Below, one piece after another: positions 35,252 through 43,914 of a stretch of 43,914 bases of DNA. Each line of letters starts with the position of its first letter. Position 1 is the stretch's first letter. Source of the DNA: Dehalococcoidia bacterium. GTDB taxonomy: Bacteria > Chloroflexota > Dehalococcoidia > Dehalococcoidales > UBA1222. The stretch is from assembly GCA_009776735.1 (NCBI GenBank), contig WRNG01000004.1, positions 1 through 43,914 of the forward strand. Direction: 5' to 3'. The notes under the pieces are model-generated. The model searched no databases. It had not been told where the DNA came from and saw only the letters and a program-made list of their open reading frames with translations. The position numbers and the translations under genes are program-made.

Positions 35252-37423
35252 ATGATTTCTTTTCCATATATAGCACATACTCGCAAGGATGGCAAAGAGC
35301 AACAACTATTGATTGACCATTTGTGCGGGACAGCAAATATTGCTAAGTTAAATGCGTCGCCTTGGGGCGATGCATTTGCATATATATGCGGATTGGCACA
35401 TGACATAGGCAAGTACTCTAACGCATTTCAAGAACGTATTCGCGGCAAGGGGCATCGTGTGGACCATGCAACGGCTGGCGGACAGCTTTTATACAACGAA
35501 GTTTTCAATAAATCAAAGTTAGGGTTAATGGCCGCGTATTGTGTGATGGGACATCATGGTGGATTGCCTAATGGAGGTTCTATTAGTCAAGACACTGGTG
35601 ATGATGTGACACTTCATGGTCGCTTGGGAAGATGCGTTGAGGACTATTCCTATCACAAAAATGAGCTAGAACTGCCTTCAATAAACTCACTTCCAAACCA
35701 ATTCAATTTCAAGGATGGTTTTGATGTTGCGTTTTTTATACGCATGGCATTTTCTGCTTTAGTTGATGCAGACTGGCTGGATACAGAGAGATTCTGCGAT
35801 TTCAGCAATGCATCAAGAGGTGGATTTTCTACGCTTGCAGAGTTGTGTTTGAAGTTAAATGAACATACAAATGATTTTTTAGACCCAATGAGAGAAATTA
35901 GTGAGTTAAATCGTAGACGCAATGAATTGTTGCAGAATTGCATAAACGCATCTACGTTACCCAGTGGTTTGTTTACACTTACTGCTCCTACAGGTAGTGG
36001 TAAGACAATTTCTAGTCTAACCTTTGCACTAAACCATGCAGTAAAACATGAAAAAAAACGTGTTATATACGTCGTGCCGTACAACACTATTATTGAGCAA
36101 AATTCAATGGTTTTTGAAAATTTGCTTGGCACGGAAAATGTATTACAGCATAACAGCAATGTGTCGTACGATGGAGATGAAGAGGCGATTAACAATAAAC
36201 GCAATTCCGTTGAAAATTGGGATTATCCTCTAATTATGACCAGTAGTGTTCAGTTTTTTGAGTCGTTGTTTGCAAGTAAGCCGTCTAAGTGTCGCAAGCT
36301 ACATAATATAGCTGAAAGCGTGTTGATATTCGATGAAGCGCAGATGATCCCACTTCCTTACTTACAGCCTTGTGTACGTGCAATCAAAACACTTGTTATG
36401 CAATACGGATGTTCTGCTGTTTTAGCTACGGCAACACAGTCATCGCTTGATAATTTCTTTAAACCCCTTGAATCTAAAGAAATTGCCAAAGATCCTAAAA
36501 AGTTATATGCATTGTTGCGTCGTGCAACGATTAGGTGTATTGATGAACCATTGACGGACGATGCTTTGGTCAAAAAGCTATTTGCACAAGACCAAGTTTT
36601 GTGTATCGTTAATACGCGTTACCACGCACAAATGCTGTTTAAATGTCTATACAAAGTTGATTCTGTAGGAACATTTCACTTATCTACCACGATGTTTCCT
36701 GCACATCGTAAACAAGTGTTGATTACCATACGTGAACGGCTAAAAACTGGAGATGTGTGTCGCGTGATTAGCACAAGTTTAGTGGAAGCTGGTGTGGATT
36801 TGGATTTCGAAACAGTATATCGTGAAAAAGCAGGGCTGGACAGCATTGTGCAGGCAGCTGGACGATGCAATCGAGAAGGCAACCGAAAAAAAGAAGAGTC
36901 TATTGTATGGGTGTTTACTTCATCAGAATATAAGTTACCGCACATGATTTTGCCAAATGTTAGCGCATATGGTCAAATCGCTCGGGAATATGATGATTTA
37001 GCTGAATTGGACGCAATTCACGCGTATTTTAATCAACTGCATTGTAATCTTGGTAATGACAACTTAGACTCCAAGGATATTATTCAAAGATTTAATGAGA
37101 ATGCGAGATTATTATCATTTCCATTTGATGATATTACAAAAGCATTTAAATTAATTGACGATTCAACCCAACAGATGGTATATGTTTTACATGATGTCCC
37201 TGAGCTTGAAGAGCGTATAAATTCTGGCGAACGTAATAAAGAGATATTCAGAGAGCTTGGTGAGTATGTGGTATCGCTTAATGAACAGGACATTCAAGCT
37301 TTGGAAGCGTTTAGTGCTTTGCAACGAATAGATGAGTCTATTTTGTTATTAAAAATGCATAATTATGACGAAAAAATTGGTGTGCCTTTGAAGCCGAAAG
37401 GAGGACAAGCTTTCGTTTGCTAA
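35252..37423 (+). CDS. cas3: CRISPR-associated helicase/nuclease Cas3 (type I-C)
   Basis: A 723-residue Cas3 that unwinds and degrades DNA recognised by Cascade. The N-terminal HD nuclease has LAHDIGKYSNAFQ (His50-Asp51), DHATAGGQLL and GHHGGLPNGG. The SF2 helicase follows with TLTAPTGSGKTISSLTFAL (Walker A, 244-252), VLIFDEAQMIP (motif II, around 361), AVLATATQSS (motif III), STSLVEAGVDLDF and QAAGRCNREG (motif VI). HD and helicase are fused in the standard order. The ATG has AGGGAGTG upstream. It is the first gene of the cas operon; cas5c starts 25 nt after its stop. All catalytic motifs look intact. Confidence 0.96.
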   Translation: MISFPYIAHTRKDGKEQQLLIDHLCGTANIAKLNASPWGDAFAYICGLAHDIGKYSNAFQERIRGKGHRVDHATAGGQLLYNEVFNKSKLGLMAAYCVMGHHGGLPNGGSISQDTGDDVTLHGRLGRCVEDYSYHKNELELPSINSLPNQFNFKDGFDVAFFIRMAFSALVDADWLDTERFCDFSNASRGGFSTLAELCLKLNEHTNDFLDPMREISELNRRRNELLQNCINASTLPSGLFTLTAPTGSGKTISSLTFALNHAVKHEKKRVIYVVPYNTIIEQNSMVFENLLGTENVLQHNSNVSYDGDEEAINNKRNSVENWDYPLIMTSSVQFFESLFASKPSKCRKLHNIAESVLIFDEAQMIPLPYLQPCVRAIKTLVMQYGCSAVLATATQSSLDNFFKPLESKEIAKDPKKLYALLRRATIRCIDEPLTDDALVKKLFAQDQVLCIVNTRYHAQMLFKCLYKVDSVGTFHLSTTMFPAHRKQVLITIRERLKTGDVCRVISTSLVEAGVDLDFETVYREKAGLDSIVQAAGRCNREGNRKKEESIVWVFTSSEYKLPHMILPNVSAYGQIAREYDDLAELDAIHAYFNQLHCNLGNDNLDSKDIIQRFNENARLLSFPFDDITKAFKLIDDSTQQMVYVLHDVPELEERINSGERNKEIFRELGEYVVSLNEQDIQALEAFSALQRIDESILLLKMHNYDEKIGVPLKPKGGQAFVC

Positions 37424-37448
37424 ATAAAAAGAGCGGGAGGGATTGCAT

Positions 37449-38099
37449 GTGACTTATGGGTTTAAAATTGAGATATGGGGCAGTACAGCATGTTTTTCGC
37501 GACCAGAACTAAAAGTTGAGCGTGTTAGCTATGAAGTCATAACTCCAAGCGCTGCGCGTGGAATTCTAGAAGCTATCATGTGGAAGCCTGCGATAAAGTA
37601 TGTTATTGATGAGATTGCTGTATGTGCGCCGATTCGGTTTGAAAACATCAGGCGTAATGAAGTGGGGTTCAAGGCAAATTCAATAGAGCCCAAAATTGCG
37701 GTAGAAGAACGCCAACAGCGGGCGTCGCTTGTGCTTAAAGATGTGCGTTATGTGGTGACGGCGCATTTTATATTAACAGACAAGGCTGAAGCTTCTGATA
37801 ACGAAGGTAAGTTTGCTGAGATGATTCGCCGTCGATTGGAAAAGGGGCAGAATTTTCACATGCCATATCTAGGAACGCGTGAATTTCCTGCAAATGTCCG
37901 GCTGATTAGTGATGGTGAAATGGCTCCTGTTACTATCGATGAAACACGTGTTTTAGGGCTGATGTTGCACGATATCGAATATGTTACGGGAAGAAGTAGT
38001 GATGGAATGGAGATTGTTAAAGAGTTTATTCCGACATATTTCTTTGCAGTGATGGAAAAAGGTATTATTGACCTGCGGGGAGTGGAGGTGTTGCGATGA
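37449..38099 (+). CDS. cas5c: Cas5c/Cas5d, pre-crRNA endonuclease and Cascade subunit
   Basis: A 216-residue Cas5 of type I-C. The family start FKIEIWGSTACFSRPELKVERVSYEVITPSAARGILEAI is visible in parts (WG...A-F-x-R-P-E; TPSAARGILE), along with KGQNFHMPYLGTREFPAN. In type I-C, which lacks Cas6, this protein cuts the repeat RNA and then caps the crRNA 5' end. I prefer GTG 37449, 8 nt after GGGAGGG, over the TTG at 37443. Its stop overlaps the cas8c ATG (ATGA). Confidence 0.93.
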   Translation: MTYGFKIEIWGSTACFSRPELKVERVSYEVITPSAARGILEAIMWKPAIKYVIDEIAVCAPIRFENIRRNEVGFKANSIEPKIAVEERQQRASLVLKDVRYVVTAHFILTDKAEASDNEGKFAEMIRRRLEKGQNFHMPYLGTREFPANVRLISDGEMAPVTIDETRVLGLMLHDIEYVTGRSSDGMEIVKEFIPTYFFAVMEKGIIDLRGVEVLR

Positions 38100-39790
38100 T
38101 TGTCCAAGCCTTGGTGAAGAGATATGAAGATACATTAGATGTGCCTGTTGGTTGGCAACTACGAGGTGTTTCTTATGCACTGGATATTGATGAAAATGGG
38201 TGCTTGCATAGTATCGTGCGATTAGAAACAGATGATAAAAAAAGCATAAAAAAACGTACGTTCGTATTACCGCAAGAGTACATTCGTTCAAGTGGTGTAA
38301 AGGCGGCATTTCTTTGTGATAATGGTAGTTATTTTTTAGGGTTAGATGAAAAACGTGGAATGGAAAAGTTCGGAAGCGCGCAAGAATTGCACGTCAAAGT
38401 TCTTGAAAACAATGACACCATTTTCGCTAGTGCAATTCGAGCCTATTTCAGCGCACACATGCCGGACAATATCGCCAAGCTTGCCGAGGATATATCTACT
38501 GATTTGAAGACACTTGCAAGCAAGCTATGCATCTTTCAAGTAAATGGGCATTTCGCAGATATTTCTAATGATTCGTTGCGCAGATCTTGGAATGATTATT
38601 ACTTATCAGAGAATGATAAAGAGGCAGAGAAATCATTTTGCTTGGTAACTGGGAATCGGACTGCCATGGAACGAGTTCATGGGAAGATCAAGTTTGGCAA
38701 AACTGCTGGCGGTGCGACATTTATCGGTGTTAATCAGGAGAGTTTTGCCTCATATGGCAAAACAAGGGCAGATCGCGCTACTGATATAGGCAAATACGCG
38801 GCATTTGCCTATGTAACTTCGTTGAATGCCATGCTTAAGGATAGAAATCATCGCCGGCAAATTGGCAGCGATACTTTAGTATATTGGGCAGAAAAAGGTG
38901 GTGAAGCTGAAGAAGACTTGTTTGGAAATCTGTTTGATCCTTTACCAGAAATGGATGAGCCACAGAACCTTTCAGACATTGTTGCTAGAATAGCACGAGG
39001 CGATTATGTTACTGAATACAAGCCCAATCTGAAATTCTATTTATTGTGTTTATCGTCAAATGCGGCACGAATTAGTGTGCGGTTTTTTTACACGGATAAT
39101 TTTGGGGGTTTGATTAGAAATCTTAAATCGCACTATGACAGGCTTGAAATTGTGAATGACGGCCGTGTGGCTCGTCAATTTTTGCCACTATGGCAGATTT
39201 TGCAACATACAACAGTCAAAGCAGAATCGGCGGCTAAAGCAAACCCATTATTGGGCGGACAAGTTCTCTCTAGTATTTTGTCAGGCTCTTCATATCCTCT
39301 AACATTGTATCATTCTATGTTGGCTCGTATAATTGCTGGTGATATAATCAGCAAAGAAAAGGCAGCTGTTATCAAAGCAGTTCTTACGAAAAACTTTAAG
39401 GAAAGCGAGGTAACTACAGTGGGACTAAATGAGCAATCAGACAATCAACCATATGTGCTCGGGCGATTATTTTCTGTGTTGGAGAGATTGCAGGCGACTG
39501 CTAATGGAAGTTCAAGCATTCGTGAGCGTTATTTTGCCAGTGCCTGTGCAAATCCAAATATTGTATTTCCAAAACTATTGAATTTATCTATTCACCATGC
39601 TGCGAAAATCGATAAGGCTGTTTTCTATGAAAAACTCAAAGGAGAGTTGCTATCACATCTAGATGAGGAAAGTCCGTTTCCTGCTGTCTTGGGGTTAGAA
39701 GGGCAGGGAAAATTTATTTTGGGCTACTATCATCAAACGCAATGGTTTTTTACAAAGAGAGATAAAAAAGAGGAGTTAGTTAATGAATAA
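38096..39790 (+). CDS. cas8c: Cas8c (Csd1) large Cascade subunit
   Basis: A 564-residue Csd1-family protein, the large subunit of type I-C Cascade that helps recognise the PAM and recruits Cas3. It begins IVQALVKRYEDTLDVPVGWQLRGVSYALDI in family style and contains FCLVTGNRTAMERVHGKIKFG, GATFIGVNQESFASYGK and NAMLKDRNHRRQIGSDTLVYWAE, all typical of Csd1. The length is normal. It overlaps cas5c by 4 nt and cas7c by 8 nt. In many type I-C systems an internal start inside this gene also makes Cas11c; I cannot identify that start with confidence here. Confidence 0.94.
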   Translation: MIVQALVKRYEDTLDVPVGWQLRGVSYALDIDENGCLHSIVRLETDDKKSIKKRTFVLPQEYIRSSGVKAAFLCDNGSYFLGLDEKRGMEKFGSAQELHVKVLENNDTIFASAIRAYFSAHMPDNIAKLAEDISTDLKTLASKLCIFQVNGHFADISNDSLRRSWNDYYLSENDKEAEKSFCLVTGNRTAMERVHGKIKFGKTAGGATFIGVNQESFASYGKTRADRATDIGKYAAFAYVTSLNAMLKDRNHRRQIGSDTLVYWAEKGGEAEEDLFGNLFDPLPEMDEPQNLSDIVARIARGDYVTEYKPNLKFYLLCLSSNAARISVRFFYTDNFGGLIRNLKSHYDRLEIVNDGRVARQFLPLWQILQHTTVKAESAAKANPLLGGQVLSSILSGSSYPLTLYHSMLARIIAGDIISKEKAAVIKAVLTKNFKESEVTTVGLNEQSDNQPYVLGRLFSVLERLQATANGSSSIRERYFASACANPNIVFPKLLNLSIHHAAKIDKAVFYEKLKGELLSHLDEESPFPAVLGLEGQGKFILGYYHQTQWFFTKRDKKEELVNE

Positions 39791-40682
39791 CAATTACGAA
39801 CAAGCTATTAATAATCGTTACGATTTTGTTTTGCTATACGATGTGGAAAATGGGAATCCAAATGGTGACCCAGATGCCGGCAATATGCCGCGGATTGATC
39901 CAGAGACAGGTAATGGCATTGTGACTGATGTGTGTATCAAACGCAAGATTCGTAACTATATAGAAACACGGCATGGTGACAGGCATGGATTTGATATCTA
40001 TATCCGGCAGAACGCAGTTTTAAACCGGCAGGATCAACGCGGGCTTGAGATAGTTAAAGATGCTAAGGATAAAGTCGAAAAGAGTCAAGGCTTCCGTGCG
40101 ACTATGTGTGAGACTTTTTTTGATATTAGAACTTTTGGTGCAGTAATGACTACAGCGGCGAGAGACCCGTCACTATCAAATATTGCAGGACAAGTACGCG
40201 GACCTGTGCAGCTTTCGTTTGGATGTAGTATTGAACCAATCATTCCTCGAGAAATTACTATAACTCGCATGGCGGTAACCAACGAAGAAGATGCGAAACG
40301 AAAAGAAAACGAAATGGGGCGCAAGGCAGTTGTCCCGTACGGACTTTATCGGCAAGAGGGTTATATATCCGCTAATCTTGCACGTACTGTCACAGGGTTT
40401 TCAGATGTGGACTTGGGTATATTTTGGGATGCGTTAATCCATATGTTTGATGATGATAGGAGTGCTACACGTGGCAAAATGGCGCTTCGTGAGCTTGTTG
40501 TATTTAAACATGACAATCCTCTTGGTAATGCTCCTGCTCACAAACTATTTGACTTGGTGAAAGTATTGCGTAATGAAAAAGTTGCCGTGCCACGTAAATA
40601 TTCAGACTATGCTGTCACAGTTGATATGGAGAAGATACCTACTGGGGTGACAGTTGATAGGAAATACCAGGATAGTGTATGA
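39783..40682 (+). CDS. cas7c: Cas7c (Csd2) Cascade backbone subunit
   Basis: A 299-residue Csd2-family protein that polymerises along the crRNA. The hallmark segment RYDFVLLYDVENGNPNGDPD is followed by NMPRIDPETGNGIVTDVCIKRKIRNY, FFDIRTFGAVM, GQVRGPVQLSFGCSIEPI, and TITRMAVTNEED. The central YRQEGYISANLARTVTGFSDVDLGIFWDAL region is also typical. The start overlaps cas8c by 8 nt, and the end overlaps the cas4 start. Confidence 0.96.
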   Translation: MNNNYEQAINNRYDFVLLYDVENGNPNGDPDAGNMPRIDPETGNGIVTDVCIKRKIRNYIETRHGDRHGFDIYIRQNAVLNRQDQRGLEIVKDAKDKVEKSQGFRATMCETFFDIRTFGAVMTTAARDPSLSNIAGQVRGPVQLSFGCSIEPIIPREITITRMAVTNEEDAKRKENEMGRKAVVPYGLYRQEGYISANLARTVTGFSDVDLGIFWDALIHMFDDDRSATRGKMALRELVVFKHDNPLGNAPAHKLFDLVKVLRNEKVAVPRKYSDYAVTVDMEKIPTGVTVDRKYQDSV

Positions 40683-41331
40683 GGCCGAAGAGTCTTTACT
40701 AATTTCAGGTATTCAGCATTTTGCTTTTTGCCGGCGACAATGGGCATTGATTCATGTTGAATCACAGTGGGAGGATAACGCATATACTGTGTCAGGTGAG
40801 TTGTTACATGCCAATGCCCATAATCCACTTTTCACTGAAAAACGTGGGGGTTTAATTGTCACGCGTGATATGCCAGTGTTTTCTCGTTCAATGCGCGTGC
40901 GTGGGTCTTGTGATATTGTTGAGTTTCAATGTGATGACAGAGGTATAACTCTTTTTGGGCGTGGAGGATTATGGCTTCCATGTCCGATTGAGTATAAACG
41001 CGGTCGACCAAAAACTCATAATGCAGATAGTTTGCAGTTGTGTGCACAGGCTATGTGCTTGGAAGAAATGTTACTTTGCGTACCGATTGAAATTGCTTAC
41101 ATATACCATGGAGAAACGAAACGTCGTGAAGCCGTACTGCTTAACGATGATTTGCGTGAAACAGTTCGGAAAATGTTTGCAGAGATGCATGATTATTACA
41201 ATCGCCGTTACACTCCAAGAGTGAAGCCTACAAAAGCCTGTGCAAGTTGTTCCCTGAATAACAACTGTTTGCCAAAATTACCGCAAGAGCAGTCTGTTGC
41301 CGGCTATATCAAAAATGCTCTCGTAGATTAA
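40675..41331 (+). CDS. cas4: Cas4 RecB-like nuclease
   Basis: A 218-residue Cas4 that trims and orients new spacer precursors by their PAM. The protein has LLISGIQHFAFCRRQWALIHVE, GELLHANAH, the nuclease motifs RVRGSCDIVEF (Asp) and PIEYKRGRPK (Glu-x-Lys), QLCAQAMCLEEM, and a C-terminal cysteine set (KACASCSLNNNC) that, with the N-terminal FCRRQW Cys, would bind a [4Fe-4S] cluster. The start is probably GTG 40675, which gives the usual short N-terminus and overlaps the cas7c stop; a TTG at 40654 is the alternative. Confidence 0.93.
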   Translation: MYEAEESLLISGIQHFAFCRRQWALIHVESQWEDNAYTVSGELLHANAHNPLFTEKRGGLIVTRDMPVFSRSMRVRGSCDIVEFQCDDRGITLFGRGGLWLPCPIEYKRGRPKTHNADSLQLCAQAMCLEEMLLCVPIEIAYIYHGETKRREAVLLNDDLRETVRKMFAEMHDYYNRRYTPRVKPTKACASCSLNNNCLPKLPQEQSVAGYIKNALVD

Positions 41332-41338
41332 GGATAAC

Positions 41339-42370
41339 ATGAGAAAGCTACTCAATACTCTATACGTTACTACGCCTGAAGCATACTTGTCTTTAGATGG
41401 GGAGAATGTTGTTGTTTTGAAGGAAGACGATGTGCTGTTGCGTGTGCCGTTGCATAATTTAGAGGGCATTGTGACGTTTGGATATACTGGCGCTAGTCCT
41501 GCGTTGATGAGTGCATGTGCTAAACGCAGTATTGCATTGTCGTTCTGTAACGCATATGGGCGGTTTTTGGCAAATGTTATGGGCGAAACTCAGGGCAACG
41601 TGGTATTACGACGGACGCAATACCGTGCAGCTGATGATGACATGCAAAGTTTGGGAATAGCACGAAATATTCTAATAGGTAAGTTGCATAATAGCCGATG
41701 GGTGTTAGAGCGTGCCACACGAGATCATTCTCATCAGATTGATATTGCTCGTTTGAAGAAAGTTGGGCATTGCATAATGGATGCAATCACAAATATACAG
41801 TCAGCACAGACGCACGGTGCATTAATGGGAATTGAAGGCGAATCTGCCAGTTTGTATTTTTCGGTGTTTGATGAGTTGATATTGCAGAATAAAAATAGTT
41901 TCTTCTTTCGCGAGCGTAGTCGTCGACCGCCTATGGATAATGTAAATGCGTTGTTGTCATTTGTCTATATGTTGTTGGCGCATGATACTGCCGCAGCTAC
42001 GTCGACTGTAGGGCTGGATCCTTTTGTGGGTTTTCTTCATAAAGATCGTCCAGGAAGGCGTTCGCTTGCGTTGGATTTAATGGAGGAACTACGAGCACCT
42101 TTTGCCGATCGTTTTGTGCTGACTCTAATCAATACGCGTCAACTTGACGCCAGTTGTTTTGAACAGAAAGAAAATGGTTCAGTATTGATTCGGGATGGTG
42201 CTCGCAAAGTTCTCTTAAGCGCATGGCATGAGCGTAAACGCGAACAGATTATGCACCCATTTCTGAAAGAAAAAATTGAGTGGGGGCTTGTACCATATTC
42301 TCAAGCATTGCTATTAGCTCGGTTTTTGCGTGGAGATTTAGAGGAGTATCCACCATTTTTGTGGAAGTGA
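41339..42370 (+). CDS. cas1: Cas1 spacer integrase (type I-C)
   Basis: A 343-residue Cas1 of the Cas1c kind. It begins KLLNTLYVTTPEAYLSLDGENVVVL and shows the metal-binding residues of the integrase site: Glu in MGIEGESASLYF (E166), His in FVGFLHKDRPGRRSLALD (H234), and acidic residues in DLMEELR (about 246-250). It forms the Cas1-Cas2 complex that inserts new spacers at the leader end of the array. It lies 7 nt after cas4. Confidence 0.96.
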   Translation: MRKLLNTLYVTTPEAYLSLDGENVVVLKEDDVLLRVPLHNLEGIVTFGYTGASPALMSACAKRSIALSFCNAYGRFLANVMGETQGNVVLRRTQYRAADDDMQSLGIARNILIGKLHNSRWVLERATRDHSHQIDIARLKKVGHCIMDAITNIQSAQTHGALMGIEGESASLYFSVFDELILQNKNSFFFRERSRRPPMDNVNALLSFVYMLLAHDTAAATSTVGLDPFVGFLHKDRPGRRSLALDLMEELRAPFADRFVLTLINTRQLDASCFEQKENGSVLIRDGARKVLLSAWHERKREQIMHPFLKEKIEWGLVPYSQALLLARFLRGDLEEYPPFLWK

Positions 42371-42379
42371 TGTATCTGG

Positions 42380-42667
42380 ATGTTTGTTTTGATTACATAT
42401 GATGTGAATACGGAAACCACTAATGGGCGTAAGCGACTGCGTCAAGTTGCAAAGGCATGCCAAGACTATGGGCAAAGGGTGCAGAATTCCGTGTTCGAAT
42501 GCGAAGTAGATGCTGGGTTGTTTCTGAAAGTAAAAGAGAGATTGATTCGTTTGATTGATGTTGAACAGGATAGCTTGCGTTTTTATAAGCTAGGTAATGA
42601 CTATCGTAATGTGGAACGCTTTGGGGCTAAGCCGTCTTTTAATGTAACTGAGTCGCTAATTGCATAG
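42380..42667 (+). CDS. cas2: Cas2 adaptation protein
   Basis: A 95-residue Cas2 beginning FVLITYDVNTETTNGRKRLRQV and continuing ACQDYGQRVQNSVFECEVDAG, with the conserved Asp in TYDV. It is the structural partner of Cas1. It starts 9 nt after cas1 and is the last cas gene; the CRISPR leader begins right after its stop. The ribosome-binding site is weak. Confidence 0.96.
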   Translation: MFVLITYDVNTETTNGRKRLRQVAKACQDYGQRVQNSVFECEVDAGLFLKVKERLIRLIDVEQDSLRFYKLGNDYRNVERFGAKPSFNVTESLIA

Positions 42668-42821
42668 AGAATGATGTTGGTGTGCGAAAATGATGCGAAC
42701 ACTATTCTATGCGTAAGTTCCGCACATAAAACAAAACTGTTTTAGCTTTGTACTCAAAGAGAAAAATACTTAAAATAAACATACCTTGCAAAGGCAATGT
42801 TTTTTTGAGAGTGTTTTTGCA
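42668..42821 (+). promoter_or_regulatory. CRISPR leader
   Basis: A 154-bp AT-rich stretch with several A/T runs between cas2 and the first repeat, as expected for the leader that holds the array promoter and directs spacer insertion. CCTTGCAAAGG (42784-42794) is a near-palindrome about 27 nt before the first repeat and could be a contact site for adaptation proteins. Confidence 0.7.

Positions 42822-43914
<1,093 letters not shown>

Overview
The window reads as a chromosomal segment of an anaerobic bacterium, most likely a Chloroflexota member close to Dehalococcoidia. This is an inference from gene content and protein style, not a measured placement. The supporting signs are an electron-bifurcating NfnAB-type pair, a RemA-Gmk pair whose guanylate kinase has a GPSGAGKD P-loop, an archaeal-type (ApgM) phosphoglycerate mutase, a small SWIM zinc-finger protein, DUF951, and gyrB, hisS, dnaA, relA and gyrA in one neighbourhood. 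An anaerobic Bacillota lineage is the main alternative.

Layout. 1-1.3 kb: NfnA and the start of NfnB (minus). 1.4-2.3 kb: remA-gmk (plus). 2.4-5.4 kb: a Ni/Co ECF importer cbiMNQO behind a Fur-family regulator gene (minus), with TTGCAA-N5-TTGCAA boxes in front of both the regulator and cbiM. 5.4-7.3 kb: a promoter, leader and terminator-like hairpin, a SWIM-domain gene, then folC. 7.5-10.5 kb: gyrB, a transposase remnant, rsmG. 10.5-12 kb: a TPP riboswitch and thiC. 12.1-17.2 kb: a small membrane ORF, nadD, obgE, hisS, rnhA, fmt. 17.6-21.1 kb: dnaA and relA. 21.2-24.2 kb: DUF951, pyrF, a broken IS5-type transposase, lysC. 24.3-28.5 kb: a zinc-ribbon protein, apgM, tRNA-Pro(CGG), mazG, and a membrane protein with an InlB-like repeat. 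28.7-34.9 kb: a NifU-like scaffold, a TPR protein, gyrA, a zinc-ribbon hypothetical protein, and a large radical-SAM protein.

35.25-43.9 kb is a complete type I-C CRISPR-Cas locus in the order cas3-cas5c-cas8c-cas7c-cas4-cas1-cas2. It is followed by a leader and an array of 17 identical 32-bp repeats that runs off the end of the window. The genes overlap or nearly touch, which suggests one operon from a promoter just before cas3. Cas4-Cas1-Cas2 acquire spacers, Cas5c matures crRNA and joins Cas7/Cas8c in Cascade, and Cas3 degrades targets.

Most of the window is ordinary housekeeping sequence plus a textbook type I-C locus, and I do not see a clearly new defence system. The most interesting signals are regulatory: a Nur-type nickel regulon in front of cbiMNQO, an attenuator or small RNA in front of the SWIM gene, and a TPP riboswitch that appears to act by hiding the thiC ribosome-binding site. 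DnaA also has unusual DNA-contact residues, with no recognisable DnaA-box cluster or dnaN nearby.
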